In this document: in pieces, positions 15,139-27,600 of the stretch
How positions within the stretch are numbered: position 1 is the first letter of the stretch
How the letters are laid out: every line of letters starts with the position of its first letter
Notes under the pieces: generated by a model
Told to the model about the DNA's origin: nothing
What the model saw: the letters and a program-made list of their open reading frames with translations, nothing else
Databases searched by the model: none
Origin: a bacterium
Lineage (GTDB): Bacteria; Myxococcota_A; UBA9160; UBA4427
NCBI GenBank assembly: GCA_024742285.1
Contig: JANSYR010000021.1
Coordinates: 23,886 to 87,885, forward strand
Direction of reading: 5' to 3'
Length of the DNA: 64,000 nt
Program-made: the position numbers and the translations under genes

Positions 15139-17985
15139 TCAGTCGTTGACCGCCACGCGAGTCGTCGGCTCGTCGACGGCGAGCCCGACACGCTCCCACT
15201 GACCTTCGTTCCGGCGCAGCTCGTAGGTCGGCCAATACTCGAGGTCGAGCTTGAGCGTGATCACGTCCGGCTTCCCATCGAGATCGAGCGTCTCGAGCCG
15301 AACGGCCTCGCGGTCGCCCTTTCCCGAGACGGCGGCGAGGAACGCGTCGAGATCCGCGACCGGCGTCCCGTCCACCTCGACGATCCGGCTCGTGGCCTCG
15401 AGCCCGTAGCGCGTCGAGGGCGAGCCGAACCAATGGCGCGAGACGTAGACGCCGCCCCGCGGAATGCCGTACTGGCTCGCGAGCGCCGGATGCGCCGGCT
15501 GGAGCAGCGCGCCGCCCCACAGCACCGCCCGCGTCGTTCCCTCGCCCGACAGCAGCGCCGGCTCGACGTCCAGGGTCACGACCTCGCCTTCGCGCAGCAC
15601 GGCGATCTCGACTCGTCCGCCTCGGGTCACGCCGTAGAGGTCGCGCACGCGCGAAACCGGCTTGCCGCCGATCGAGAGGATCAGGTCGCCCTCGGCGAAG
15701 AGCTCGAACCCCGGCAGGCCGCGACTGCGGCGGACGACCGAGAGGACGCGCTTGGTTCTCGGCGCGTGCTTCTCGATCCGCCGCGCCTGGGCCTCCGGAA
15801 GGCCCCGATCCCGCGCTGCGGCCAGGGTCAGCGGCTCGAGCTCGATTCCGAGCGAATGCCAGGCGACGGGCCCGCCCTCCGAGAGCGGCTCCACCATTCT
15901 CGATACGTGATAGGCGGGGATCGCGCCGAAGAAGCCTTCCGCCGCCCCGCTCCCCATCGAGAACGACGCCCAGAACGAGAGCACCCGCCCGAAACGATCC
16001 GCCAGTACGCCCCCTACGGTCTGCGCGGGATCCTCGACGCTCGCGACCTCCAGGTTCGCCTCCCGGAAGCGCGGCGGATGGGTCATCGAGAGCTGTACGG
16101 GCTCGCTCCGCGCGATCCGCGTCCATCGCGACACGACTCGCTCCGTCGACGTGAGCCCGACGAGCCAGACGTCGTCCCCCGCCTCGAGGTCGGCGTCCCG
16201 GAGCTTCGCCGCGCGGACGGGTGTGTCGCCGAGCAGGGTCGGGTCGTAGCGAACGACCGCCAGATTCCGCTCGGGGTGGAGATAGACGAGCTCCCCGGGC
16301 ACCTCGACGGCGCCCCCGAACGTCAGGCGGATGTCGGCGAGCGCGATCGGCACCGTCTCCCGATCGACGACGACGAGCCCCTGCTCCGCGTCGACCACCA
16401 GCCCGGCACCGTGGAATTGATCGCCGTGGACGCCGTCGAGGCGATAGGCGATCGAGGTCGAGACCATCACGAGAGACGAAGCCACACGACGCACCGCGTA
16501 GGGCCCGTCGACCTCGAGATCCGTCTCGCCTCCTCGAACGGCCTCCATCGGCGGCGCCGGCGGGGACTCGACGCAGGGCCACCGCCCGGTCGAGTCGTCG
16601 CGGCGACAGTGTCGCATGGAGAACCAGCGACGATCGTTCCGCAGCAGCCCCACCAGCGGCGAACGCGGTTGCCCGAGCTGGAAGAAGCGAACGAGCATCT
16701 TCGAATCGTGGGGTTGCGCGGCGACGACCTCTTCGAAGCGTTCGAGGGTCGGCGTCGGCTCGCCGGCCACCTCGGTGATCACGGAACGGCGCGTGATCCC
16801 GGCGGAGCCGAGCGCGTAGCCGCCGGCGGCGACGTAGACGCCTTCGACCGGCACGGCTGCGTTGCGGGCCATGTGATACGAGAGCGGGTTCAGCACGCCG
16901 CCTCCGAACTCCAGGTAGTGGTCCGGCGTGATCGCGTGGAGATCCCCCACTTCGAGCTCGACCCGAAGCGCCTCGCCCCCGCGCTCGACATCCAGGGAGA
17001 CGGTGCCCCCGACCCGCGCGTCGAGCGCCGACTCGATCGGCAGGAAGGCATTGACGGGCCGGCCTTCGACGCCCACGAGCACGTCCCCGGCCCGGAGCAC
17101 GCCGTCTCCGGGCCCGCCCGGGACGACCTCACGCACGACGATCATCCCGGTCCCGTCCGGGAAGGCCGCGCGAATCCGCGCCTCCGTCTGCCCGTCGAGC
17201 CCGAGCCGTCGCACCACGTCGAAGGGCAGATGGGCGAAGACCGTCTGCAGCGTGCCGCGGGGCACCGGACGCCCGGCGCGGAGCAGATCGACCGCTCGCT
17301 TCACCCGATCGAGAGGCAGGTAGAAGCTCGAGGCCGCCGAGCGCTGTCCCGCCGCGTTGAGCGCGACGACGCGTCCGTCGATGTCGATCACCGGCGAGCC
17401 GGACGACCCCCCGGACGTGCCAGAGGCGGCCTGAATGTAGAACGTGTTGAAGTCGTTGAACGAGGCACGCCCGTATTCGGGGGCGTCGCGATCGAGCCGC
17501 GCGATCGTGCCCTGGAGGATCGAGAGCTTCTCCCCCGCATCGTTGCCGACGACGCGGATCTCGGTGCCGACGCGGGCGCGTTCGGGCGAGAGCGAGAGCT
17601 CGCCGGTCTCGATGAAGCGGACGGCGGCCGGGTCGTAGCGGAAGAGGCCGAAGTCGTGGACCGGGTCGCGGTAGACCGCCTGGACGTCGACCTCCTCGTT
17701 GTTCAGGAAGACCGCCTCGGCGACCACGGGCCCCGGGGTCACCACGTGGCGATTCGTCAGGATCAGCCCCTGTTCGGCATCGACGACGAAGCCCGTCGCG
17801 GTCGCCGTTCCCGCCGTACCGTCATCGAAGGCGCGAGGGGACGAGACACGCAGGACGACCACCGCGTTCGCGACGCGATCGAGGGTCTCCTCCCAGGCGC
17901 GGGCCTCGGTCACGGCTCGGGCTGCGGGAGCGAATCCCGACCCGACGACGAGCACGGCAATCAAGCCGGCGAGAACGCTCCTCAA
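15139..17985 (-). CDS. Double HtrA/PDZ serine protease resembling eukaryotic Nma111/Deg7
   Basis: 948 residues with a signal peptide (about 1-24, cut after ARA), so probably periplasmic. The first protease domain (about 35-235) has the triad His80 (LTNRHVV), Asp111 (DPVHDFGLF) and Ser195 (GGSSGSPV). A PDZ domain follows (about 285-350), then a second protease-like domain (about 510-700) without a triad, and more PDZ-like segments to the end (FAEGDLILSIGGKPV, STRYGLEATSRIVEVDG). The segments VGNDAGEKLSIL, DFNTFYIQAA and HPERNLAVVRYDP are, from memory, characteristic of yeast Nma111/Ynm3 rather than of DegP. It probably degrades or chaperones misfolded envelope proteins. ribE lies 25 bp upstream. 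Confidence 0.85.
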   Translation of the reverse strand: MRSVLAGLIAVLVVGSGFAPAARAVTEARAWEETLDRVANAVVVLRVSSPRAFDDGTAGTATATGFVVDAEQGLILTNRHVVTPGPVVAEAVFLNNEEVDVQAVYRDPVHDFGLFRYDPAAVRFIETGELSLSPERARVGTEIRVVGNDAGEKLSILQGTIARLDRDAPEYGRASFNDFNTFYIQAASGTSGGSSGSPVIDIDGRVVALNAAGQRSAASSFYLPLDRVKRAVDLLRAGRPVPRGTLQTVFAHLPFDVVRRLGLDGQTEARIRAAFPDGTGMIVVREVVPGGPGDGVLRAGDVLVGVEGRPVNAFLPIESALDARVGGTVSLDVERGGEALRVELEVGDLHAITPDHYLEFGGGVLNPLSYHMARNAAVPVEGVYVAAGGYALGSAGITRRSVITEVAGEPTPTLERFEEVVAAQPHDSKMLVRFFQLGQPRSPLVGLLRNDRRWFSMRHCRRDDSTGRWPCVESPPAPPMEAVRGGETDLEVDGPYAVRRVASSLVMVSTSIAYRLDGVHGDQFHGAGLVVDAEQGLVVVDRETVPIALADIRLTFGGAVEVPGELVYLHPERNLAVVRYDPTLLGDTPVRAAKLRDADLEAGDDVWLVGLTSTERVVSRWTRIARSEPVQLSMTHPPRFREANLEVASVEDPAQTVGGVLADRFGRVLSFWASFSMGSGAAEGFFGAIPAYHVSRMVEPLSEGGPVAWHSLGIELEPLTLAAARDRGLPEAQARRIEKHAPRTKRVLSVVRRSRGLPGFELFAEGDLILSIGGKPVSRVRDLYGVTRGGRVEIAVLREGEVVTLDVEPALLSGEGTTRAVLWGGALLQPAHPALASQYGIPRGGVYVSRHWFGSPSTRYGLEATSRIVEVDGTPVADLDAFLAAVSGKGDREAVRLETLDLDGKPDVITLKLDLEYWPTYELRRNEGQWERVGLAVDEPTTRVAVND

Positions 17986-18010
17986 GACTCCCCCTGCGAA
18001 TCCGCGACGC

Positions 18011-18637
18011 CTAGCGCGCCGTCGCCACCATGCCCGGCAGCACGCGATCGAGATACTGCTTCACGTACTTGCCGAACACGTCGACCTCGAGATTGACCGG
18101 GTCGCCCGGCGTGAGCTCGGACAGGGTCGTGACCTCGAGGGTGTGCGGAATGAGTGCGACGTGGAAGCCGTCTTCGACGACCTTCACGACCGTGAGGGAC
18201 ACCCCGTCGATCGTGACGGATCCCTTGTCGACGAGCTGGCCGGCGAGCTCGGGGTCGCACTCGATGTGGAGCTCGACGTCGTTGCCCCCCGTGCCCTCCC
18301 GGTCGAAGCGGCGCACGCGCCCGGTGCCGTCGACGTGCCCCTGGACGATGTGACCGTCGAAGCGGGCGCCGACGCCCATCGCGCGCTCGAGGTTCACGCC
18401 ATCGCCCTCGGCGAAGCCGCCCACGCGGGTCTTGTCGCGGGTCTCCTGGATCGCCTCGAAGCCGAAGCGGGTCCCGTCGATCTTCGTCACGGTCAGGCAG
18501 CAGCCTGCGACGGCGATCGAGTCCCCGAGCCCGACCCCTTTCGAGATCGGGCCGAGATCGATCACGAACCGGGACAGGTCCGGCAGAGTCTCGACGGATT
18601 CGATGCGGCCGACGTGCTCGACGATTCCGGTGAACAT
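18011..18637 (-). CDS. ribE: Riboflavin synthase alpha chain
   Basis: 208 residues, the family's usual size, with two homologous lumazine-binding halves. The first begins MFTGIVEHVGRI and contains GDSIAVAGCCLTVT; the second contains GHIVQGHVDGTG and KGSVTIDGVSLTVV. It dismutates two 6,7-dimethyl-8-ribityllumazine molecules to give riboflavin. ATG start. Unusually it is not beside ribD, ribBA or ribH but between thrC (79 bp upstream) and the HtrA-like gene (25 bp downstream). No FMN riboswitch fits in the short upstream gap. Confidence 0.96.
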   Translation of the reverse strand: MFTGIVEHVGRIESVETLPDLSRFVIDLGPISKGVGLGDSIAVAGCCLTVTKIDGTRFGFEAIQETRDKTRVGGFAEGDGVNLERAMGVGARFDGHIVQGHVDGTGRVRRFDREGTGGNDVELHIECDPELAGQLVDKGSVTIDGVSLTVVKVVEDGFHVALIPHTLEVTTLSELTPGDPVNLEVDVFGKYVKQYLDRVLPGMVATAR

Positions 18638-18716
18638 GGTGAGCGGACTCTAGCGCCCTCCCGGCGACCGGACGTCACGAGCGGACCGGAATCGGCCCAC
18701 CCGGGAGACGCCGCAG

Positions 18717-20078
18717 TCAGCGCCCGAACCGCGCGTCGATCTCGCGCAGCATCTGATCCCGAACGGTCCCGTAGTCCGCGTCGAGCTCGATCGGCGGATT
18801 CGGATGCTCGGCGACGATCCCTTCGAGCTCCATCGAGTGATACGCGAGCTTCGAGTCCACGAACTTGAGCCCGTGGGCCGTCGACACGACGACCACCTGG
18901 TCGCTCGACTCGACGAGGCCGCGTGCCTGGAGCTTCCGGAGCGCGACGAGCGCGACGCCCGTGTGCGGACAGTTGAAGAGCCCGGTCCGATCCGCCTTCG
19001 CGCACTCCTCCAGGATCTCGGACTCCGTCGCCTGCTCGACGACGCCGTCGTAGCGCTTGAGCGCGTCGACCGCCTTGAGATAGGAAACGGGGTTCCCGAT
19101 CTGGATCGCCGAGGCCACGGTCTTGCGCGCCGCGATCGGCTCGAAGACCTCGAAGTCCTTCTGGTAGGCCAGATAGAGCGGGTTCGCGGCTTCGGCCTGC
19201 CCCACGCAGATCCGCGGGCGCTTCGACACGAGGCCGAGCTCGAAGAGCATGTCGAGGCCCTTCGCGAGGGCCGACACGTTGCCGAGGTTGCCGCCCGGGA
19301 TCACGAGCCAGTCCGGCACCTGCCAGTCGAGCTGCTGCACGATCTCGAGCCCGACGGTCTTCTGGCCCTCGACGCGGAGACTGTTCATCGAGTTCGCGAG
19401 ATAGACCCCGTCGTTGGCCGAGACCTGCTTCACGATCTCCATGCAACCGTCGAAGTCCGTGTCGAGGGCGAAGACGATCGCCCCGTTCGCGACGGGCTGG
19501 ATCAGCTGGGCGAGGGAGATCTTGCCGCGCGGCAGGAACACGATCGCCGGGATGCCGGCGGCGGCGGCGTAGGCGGAGAGCGCCGCCGAGGTATCCCCCG
19601 TGGAGGCGCAAGCGACGGCGGGGATGTCCGCCCCGTTCGCGATCATCTGCTTCACCTGGGACACGAGCACCGTCATCCCGAGGTCCTTGAAGGAGCCGGT
19701 GTGGCTGTTGCCGCAGAGCTTGAGCCAGAGGTCGTCGAGCCCGATCTCCCGGCCGTAGCGCTCCGCCCAGAAGAGGTTCGTGTGGCCCTCGTACATCGAG
19801 ACGACGTTCTCGTTGTCGATGTCCGGGAGGACCCAGTCCTTCTTGCCCCAGACGCCCGAGCCATAGGGCCACTCGTTCTTGCGCGCGCGTCGCTCGAAGC
19901 GATCCTTCCATTCCGCACCGGAGGTCTTCGCGAGCTCCTCCATGTCGTGCACGACCTGCAGGAGCCCGCCGTTCGAGTCGGTATAGACCACCTCGTCGAG
20001 GCCATAGCGCTCTTCGGGGTCGGCCAGCGACTCGAACCAGGCGCGCGGCTGCGGCTTCGCGGACGCGTCCTCGGACAT
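18717..20078 (-). CDS. thrC: Threonine synthase
   Basis: 453 residues. It converts O-phosphohomoserine to threonine with PLP. The PLP-lysine motif is [12 protein letters not shown] (Lys near 129); the phosphate loop ([10 protein letters not shown]) and [11 protein letters not shown] are present. An N-terminal extension (about 1-75) carries an aromatic/acidic segment as in longer threonine synthases. ATG start 2 bp after the hom stop, so the two are translationally coupled. Confidence 0.95.
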   Translation of the reverse strand: MSEDASAKPQPRAWFESLADPEERYGLDEVVYTDSNGGLLQVVHDMEELAKTSGAEWKDRFERRARKNEWPYGSGVWGKKDWVLPDIDNENVVSMYEGHTNLFWAERYGREIGLDDLWLKLCGNSHTGSFKDLGMTVLVSQVKQMIANGADIPAVACASTGDTSAALSAYAAAAGIPAIVFLPRGKISLAQLIQPVANGAIVFALDTDFDGCMEIVKQVSANDGVYLANSMNSLRVEGQKTVGLEIVQQLDWQVPDWLVIPGGNLGNVSALAKGLDMLFELGLVSKRPRICVGQAEAANPLYLAYQKDFEVFEPIAARKTVASAIQIGNPVSYLKAVDALKRYDGVVEQATESEILEECAKADRTGLFNCPHTGVALVALRKLQARGLVESSDQVVVVSTAHGLKFVDSKLAYHSMELEGIVAEHPNPPIELDADYGTVRDQMLREIDARFGR

Positions 20079-20080
20079 GA

Positions 20081-21418
20081 CTAGACCTCCTCCTCGATCC
20101 GGATCACCCGCGGCGACTCCGTGACCTCGGCGAGCTGCTCGATCTTCGCGAGGGCGGCGTTGAGGGCTGCTTCGCTGGCGGTGTGGGTCAGGACGATGAC
20201 CGGGACGGTCGCCGATCCGGATCCGCTCTCGCGCTGGACGACCGACGCGATCCCGACGCCTTCCGCTCCGAGCGCGCCGGTGATCTTGCTGAGCACGCCC
20301 GGCTCGTCCTTCGCGGTGAAACGAAGGTAGGCGCGGCCCAGGACCTCGCTGTCCGGGACCGTCTCCTTGGCGACGATGTGCTGGGGCAGATAGCTGAGCG
20401 GCGCGACCGGGCCGGCCTCGCCGCGCTTGATCTCGCGGGCGATCTCGATCAGGTCCCCGACCACCGCGCTCGCCGTCGGCATCTCGCCCGCCCCGGCGCC
20501 GTAGTAGAGCGTCGGGCCGACGGCGTTGCCGATCACCTCGACGGCGTTCATCGCGCCATCGACGTTCGCCAGCATGCTCGTCTTCGGAACCATCGTCGGC
20601 TGGACCCGCGACTCGATCCGCTCCGTCCCGTCGTCGGCCCGGTGACACTTCGCGACGCCGAGGAGCTTGATCTTGTAGCCGAAGTCGTCCGCCAGCTCGA
20701 AGTCCAGGGGCAGGAGACCGCGGATGCCTTCGGTCGGAATCTCCTCGAACACGACCTCGGCGCCGTAGGCCATCGTCGTGAGGAGCGCGAGCTTGTGCGC
20801 TGCGTCGATCCCCTCGACATCGAAGGTCGGGTCCGCCTCGGCGTAGCCGAGCTCCTGGGCGCGCTTGAGGACGACGTCGAAGTCCTCCCCCGTCGACTCC
20901 ATCTCGGTCAGCACGTAGTTCGTCGTGCCGTTCAGGATCCCGAGCACGGTCTCGATCTGGTTCGCCGCCAGGCCCTCGCGCAGCGAGCGCAGGATCGGGA
21001 TCCCGCCGCCGACCGCCGCCTCGAAGGCGATGTCGAGGCCCTTCTCGGAGGCGGCGCCGAAGATTTCGCGGCCGTACATCGCAAGCAGCGCCTTGTTCGC
21101 GGTCACGACGTGCTTGCCCGCCTCGAAGGCTTCGAGGATGAACTTCTTGGGCACGTCGTAGCCGCCGACGAGCTCGATCACGATATGGACGTTCGGGTCG
21201 GCGATCAGCGCGCTGGCGTCCGCATCGAAGTGGATCCCCGTGAGGTCGACGCCCCGGTCCGTGTCCTGGTCGAGATCGGCGATCCGAACCATGCGCAGCG
21301 GGAAGCCGAGGCGCTGTTCGATCTCCGCGGCATTGTCCGCGAGCACCTTGACCACGCCCGTTCCGATCGTGCCGAAGCCGATCAGCCCGACGCCGATGCC
21401 ATCCTGATTGCCGCTCAT
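20081..21418 (-). CDS. hom: Homoserine dehydrogenase
   Basis: 445 residues, a stand-alone enzyme (no aspartate-kinase fusion). It reduces aspartate semialdehyde to homoserine. N-terminal Rossmann motif [13 protein letters not shown], conserved [11 protein letters not shown] and [14 protein letters not shown], and a C-terminal ACT domain (about 355-440, [18 protein letters not shown]) that normally gives threonine feedback control. ATG start. It lies between alaC (38 bp upstream) and thrC (2 bp downstream): alaC-hom-thrC reads as one unit. Confidence 0.96.
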   Translation of the reverse strand: MSGNQDGIGVGLIGFGTIGTGVVKVLADNAAEIEQRLGFPLRMVRIADLDQDTDRGVDLTGIHFDADASALIADPNVHIVIELVGGYDVPKKFILEAFEAGKHVVTANKALLAMYGREIFGAASEKGLDIAFEAAVGGGIPILRSLREGLAANQIETVLGILNGTTNYVLTEMESTGEDFDVVLKRAQELGYAEADPTFDVEGIDAAHKLALLTTMAYGAEVVFEEIPTEGIRGLLPLDFELADDFGYKIKLLGVAKCHRADDGTERIESRVQPTMVPKTSMLANVDGAMNAVEVIGNAVGPTLYYGAGAGEMPTASAVVGDLIEIAREIKRGEAGPVAPLSYLPQHIVAKETVPDSEVLGRAYLRFTAKDEPGVLSKITGALGAEGVGIASVVQRESGSGSATVPVIVLTHTASEAALNAALAKIEQLAEVTESPRVIRIEEEV

Positions 21419-21456
21419 CTCGTTCTCCTCGGTGTCCGGCTTCGGCCGGACCGTTG

Positions 21457-22662
<1,206 letters not shown>

Positions 22663-23214
22663 GTCGGTCTTCTCGTTTCGAGGGTCCGGAGCGCTCGACG
22701 ATTCGCCGACTCGTTCGCGTTCCACTTCGCGTTCCCGCCCGACGCGCCGAGGCCACCCTCATCGAAGGGATCGGCCCGGTTCGTGTCGGACGTTTCGGTC
22801 GCTCTCTCGGGGGAATGCCCTGGACCCTGGGAATGGCCGCTGCATGAGACCCGCCTCGGAGCCGACCCGTTCGGGTTGCTGCGCCGCTTCCGGAGAGGGA
22901 GGAGGTTCCGCCTCCTGCCGCACCCGGAGCAGGCAGCGCCCTGCCCGTCCGTCGCCCGCCCACCGTTTCCTGGATCGATCCCTTCGGATCCCCCGGCCCC
23001 GGCGGGCTAGCGAGCCGCCCCCGTCGTCGCGCGCGTCGCCGCGGCGCATCCGCCCGGGGCTCGGGCGGCGGTCTCGGCGGTGGCGCAAGCGTGCAGGTGG
23101 CGATCGATCATCCCGTTGGGACCCCTTCGAATCGCCCGATCTTACTGGAGAAATCACCTCCCAGGTACCGGCGGTGGGCGATTCGGCGCGCCTTCCCGGG
23201 ACGTCGCGGGATCC
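22663..23214. other. 552-bp gene-free region upstream of alaC with several hairpins
   Basis: No supported gene on either strand. Two compact hairpins lie together: ACCCG-TT-CGGGT (22865-22876) and AGGAGG-TTCCG-CCTCCT (22900-22916). They could belong to a structured leader of the alaC-hom-thrC transcript on the - strand. I could not match the sequence to SAM, SAH, T-box or threonine attenuator signatures. The APC permease gene ends at the right edge. Confidence 0.45.
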
Positions 23215-24615
23215 TCACACCCCGGGCGCTGGCGGGGCCCCCTCCGCGCCGCCGCGAGGCCACACGAAGACGCCGTAGACCAGCAGCCCGCCGGCAAGGA
23301 GCGCCACGGTGACCGCGGCCTCCCCGGGCCGGGAGAGGGCGATCGCCGCGCCGATCGCGAGATTCACCGCCAGGTAGAGCGCCGGGATCCAGGGATAGCC
23401 CCACGCCCGGTACGGGCGGGGGCGCTCCGGCTGCCTGAGGCGGAGGGCGAAGAGCGCGAGCGTGTCCGCGGACGTCGCCAGGACGATGCCGAAGACGGTG
23501 AAATCGAGGGCACGCGGGAAGCTCTCCAGGAAGACCACGAGCGCGATCGAGACGACCGCCTGAACTCCGATCGCGGCGCTCGGGGTCTGGAACCCGTCGT
23601 GCACCCGGTCCGCCCGTCGCAGGAACATGCCGTCGAGAGCCATCGCGTAGACGATCCGCGGTCCGACGAGCACGGTTGCGTTCAGGGTCCCGAGCACCGA
23701 GACCAGGACGAAGGCCGAGACCCATGCCGCCCCGACGGGCCCGAAGAGCGAGCGCGCCGCCGCCTCGCCGGCATCCACCGTATCCCGCAGCTCCGCCGGG
23801 GTGAGCGCGTAGAAGTACACGACGTTGACCGCCACGTAGAGCGCGCTGCAGATCCCGAGCCCGAGAAAGAGCGAGCGCGGCAGATTCCGCGTCGGTTCCT
23901 CGATCTCGCTGGCCACGTAGACGCACGCGTTCCACCCGAGATAGGAGAAGAGGATCGGCGAGAGCGCCTGCCCGAAGGCGAACCAGCCGCCCCGCGCGGC
24001 GTCCCCGCGCGCGGCGATCGCTTCCGGCGACCAGGGCGCGAAGGTGCCGTCGCCGAGTATGGGGGCCACGAGCACGAAGACCGCCAGGGCGCCGATCTTG
24101 GCGCCGGAGGTGAAGTTGTTGAGCGAGGCGCCCCAGCGCGTCCCGCGCAGATTGAGAAGAGAGCAGACCCCGATCGCCATCGACGCGAGACCGATGATCC
24201 CCGGCCGCTCCAGGCCGAGCGAGGGCGCCAGGGACTCGGCGAAGACGACCGCCAGCGCGGCGATCGTGCCGGTGTAGATCGCGAAGAACGAGAGCCAGCC
24301 GACCAGGAAGCCCGCCGCCGGGTGGAGCCCTTCGCGGAGATAGACGTAGTCGCCCCCGGCGCGCGGGAACATCGCACCGAGCTCCGCGTTCGCGAAGGCG
24401 CCCGCCAACGAGATCAGCGCCCCCACGATCCAGGCCGCCAGGATCCATCCCGCCCCCGGCAGCAGCCCCGCCACCTGCGCCGGCGTGAAGAAGATGCCGC
24501 TCCCCACGACCGACGCGACGATCAGCATCGACGCGTCCCGGAGCCCGAGCACGCGCGGCAGGCGGTCGCGCGGATGAGACGCCGGCGCGTCGGCTCCCCC
24601 GCTCGACGCGCTCAA
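23215..24615 (-). CDS. APC-superfamily amino acid permease
   Basis: 466 residues with about 12 membrane helices. The N-terminal APC signature is clear: LPRVLGLRDASMLIVASVVGSGIF, with the unwound helix 1 VVGSGIFF that binds substrate, and GAMFPRAGGDYVYLREGLHP in helix 3. It would exchange or import amino acids across the inner membrane; specificity cannot be read, and an LAT/YfnA-like profile is likely. The start chosen is the TTG at 24615, which overlaps the sbcC stop (TTGA), because the family needs a few residues before LPRVLGL; a GTG further in is possible. Confidence 0.85.
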   Translation of the reverse strand: MSASSGGADAPASHPRDRLPRVLGLRDASMLIVASVVGSGIFFTPAQVAGLLPGAGWILAAWIVGALISLAGAFANAELGAMFPRAGGDYVYLREGLHPAAGFLVGWLSFFAIYTGTIAALAVVFAESLAPSLGLERPGIIGLASMAIGVCSLLNLRGTRWGASLNNFTSGAKIGALAVFVLVAPILGDGTFAPWSPEAIAARGDAARGGWFAFGQALSPILFSYLGWNACVYVASEIEEPTRNLPRSLFLGLGICSALYVAVNVVYFYALTPAELRDTVDAGEAAARSLFGPVGAAWVSAFVLVSVLGTLNATVLVGPRIVYAMALDGMFLRRADRVHDGFQTPSAAIGVQAVVSIALVVFLESFPRALDFTVFGIVLATSADTLALFALRLRQPERPRPYRAWGYPWIPALYLAVNLAIGAAIALSRPGEAAVTVALLAGGLLVYGVFVWPRGGAEGAPPAPGV

Positions 24616-27600
24616 GGCCGAGTCACCGACAGGGAGCTCCCGCCTCGACCGGGCTGGACGGCGATCCGCGTGTCGATCCGCTCCTGCAGCTCGGGGACGT
24701 GGGAGATCAGACCGACCATGCGCCCGCCGGACTGCAGCTCGACGAGGGTCGCCAGTGCGAGCTCGAGACTCTCCGGATCCAGGGAACCGAAGCCTTCGTC
24801 CACGAAGATCGCATCGAGTCGCGTCCCACCGCTGTGGCGCTGGACGACGTCCGCGAGCCCGAGGGCGAGCGCGAGGGCGGCGCAGAACGACTCGCCCCCG
24901 GAGAGCGTCGCCACCGGGCGCTCCTGGCCCGTGTGCGCATCCCAGACCGCGAGATCGAGCCCGGCGCGACGACGCCGGTCGCCCAGCTCGGTCACGCGCT
25001 GCAGGGCGTAGCGCCCCTTGCTCATCCGCCGGAGCGAGACCGTCGCCAGGGCGAGCACTTCGTCGAGGAACGCCGCGAGTACGAAGCGCTGGAAGGACAC
25101 CCGCTCCGGATTCTCGCCGCCGGCCACGTTCGCGAGCCCGCCGATCCGCTCGTAGCGCGCCACCAGCGTCCCGTTCTCTTCGATCAGCTTCTCGAGCGAC
25201 GCCGCCAGTCGTGCCCACCCCGCGGCCCGCTCCTCGAGGCGCCCGACCGCATCCTGCCGCGCCGACCGGTCGCGGTTCGCCGCTTCGAACGCGGTCGCGA
25301 GCGCCTCCACGTCGACGACGCTCGCGCCCTCCGCCGCCGCGATCGCCGTCTCCTCGACCCGCCGCGCGGATTCGAGATCCCGATCGAAGGCGTCGACCCG
25401 CCCCTGCAGCTCGGCGCGCGCGGCCTCGTCGAGATACGCGGCGCGCAGCGCCCGCTCGTCCTCGAAGCCGGCGCGCGCTCTGGCCTGGTCGGCGGCCTGC
25501 TCGGCTTCGGCGACCGACGCCCTCGTGCGCTGATGTTCCTCCACGACCGCGACCCGCGTCGCCTCCCGCTCCGCGCGTACGCGGACGGCGTCCCCCACCG
25601 CGGCGGCCGTCGCCTCGATCCGCTCGGCCAGGGCCGACCGCCGCGTCTCGGAGGCCGAGAGGGCCTCGGCGAGCGCCTCCGGCGTCCTCGCCTCCGCGGG
25701 AAGCGCGGCCGCCTGCGTCGCGAGGTTCTGCGCCGACGTCTCGATCGCGGCTTCTCCGCCCGCGTGCTCGCGACGAAGGTCTTCGAGGGGCGCGCGCAGA
25801 CGCTCGAACCCGGCGCGTCGCTCCGCGAGCGCCTCGCTCGCCTGCGTCGCCGTCGCGAGCGCGGCCTGGGCGTCCTCGATCGCGCGGTCGGCCTCGGCGA
25901 GCGCGACGTCGAGCGACGCAAGATCATCGTGCTCGTCGGCCCGGTCCTCCGAGGACTCGCCGTCTCCTCGGAGGGCGTCGAGGGCACGCGTCTCGGAGGC
26001 CTGCTCGCCCGCCAGCCCCGCGCGCTCCGCCACCTGTGGCTCGAGGTGCGCGCGAAGACGCGCCACCCGGTCTTCGAGCGCCTCGATCTCGACCTCGCCC
26101 CCCGCCTCTCCGGGCGCCCGATCGGTCGCCGCCTCCGAGGCCTTCGCGGGATGTTCGGTGGAGCCGCAGACCGGGCAGGACTCCCCGGCGACGAGGGTCG
26201 CCGCCAGGCGATGCGCCGCGGCCGCCCGGTCCTGCGCCTGAGCCTCGCGAAGCGCGGCTTCCGCGAGGGCCAGCTCCGCGCGTTCGGCGTCGATCCCGGC
26301 GTCGAGTCGCGTGAGCCGCTCCGCCCGTCGCGCCAGTGCCGTCTCGAGCGCCGCACGCCGTCGGGCTCGCTCGAGACGCGCGGCCAGCGCGGATCGCGCC
26401 TCGGTCCGTGTCCGCTGGGCCTCGAGCAAGGCGGCATGCCGCTCCGCCTGCTCCTCGAGCGTCGCCAGCGCCCGCTGCGCCTCGGTCGCGAGCGCCGCCT
26501 CGCGCTCGAGGCGCTGCGCGAGCGCCGCCTGGGCCGTGACCCGCTCCGCGTGTTCCGCCCGCAGCGTCTCGAGACGGGCGACCGCCTCACTCGATGCGCG
26601 CAACCGAGCGACCGTCTCCTCGAGTCCCCGGAGCTCGGGGGTCCGCTCTCGCGCAGCGAATTCGTCGTTGCGTGCCCCTTCGAGGGCCTCGTCCGCCGCG
26701 CGGACCGCTGCCGTGGCCCCCTCCAGCCGCCGTGCCGCCTCCTCCGAGGCCCGACGTGCGTTGGCCCAGGCGTCGAAACGCAGCACGACCGGCTCCGCAC
26801 GCACGGCGTCTCGCAGCCGGTCCCGCTCGTGCTCGAACTCGGGCTTCCGCGCAGCGAGCGACGCGTGCTGCTTCACCGCGGTCTCCCGCGCCTGCAGCCG
26901 CTCCCGATCCACCCGTCCCCGCTCGAGCGCGTCCCGGGCGACACGTTCCGTCTCGACCGAGGCCTCGAGGGCCGTCCGCGCCTCGTCGATCTCGGCGCCG
27001 AGCGCCTTCCGCCGAAGCGCGAACGCTTCCTCGTTCTCGGCCTCCGCCTGCCCGAGCAGCGTCGCCCGACGCTCCTCGACCCGCCCGAGCTCGTTGCGGA
27101 GCTGATCCGCGGCGCCCTTCAGGCGGCGCTCGAGATCGGCGTAGCGGTCGATGTCGAAGAGCCGCGAGAGGATTTCCTGGCGCTCCTTGCTCGACGCTTC
27201 GAGCAGGCGCCGGAACTCGCCCTGCGGCAGCAGGATCACCTGCCGGAACTGGGATCGATCGAGACCGAGCAGGTTCCGCACCGCGGCGTCGACATCGCTC
27301 TGCTTCGTCGCGAGGGGCTCCCCCGGCCCGTCCTCTGGCATGCCGGGCTTGAAGCGTTCGATCAGCGCCGTCCCGCGCTCTTCGACGAAGCCCTCGCCCC
27401 GACGTTTCGGACGGAGCTGGCGGGGCGTTCGCTCGATCCGGTAGCGCACGTCGCCGAGCGCGAACCAGAGCGTGACGCGGGTGAGACGCTCCGGGTCGGC
27501 GTGCTGACTCCGCAGGTGGGGCGCCGACGCGTCCGCGCCCGCGGGCGTTCCGTAGAGCGCGAAGCAGATCGCTTCGAGGATCGTGGACTTCCCCGCGCCG

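Noticed and set aside
15094..18096. 1000-codon + strand frame opposite the HtrA-like protease
   Set aside because: High GC leaves long open antisense frames; residues are Arg/Ala/Asp-rich noise and the - strand protein has a full family match. The same applies to + strand frames opposite hom, carB, pyrC and lepA.
22663..23214. SAM or SAH riboswitch upstream of alaC
   Set aside because: Hairpins are present, but the conserved core nucleotides of these classes are not.
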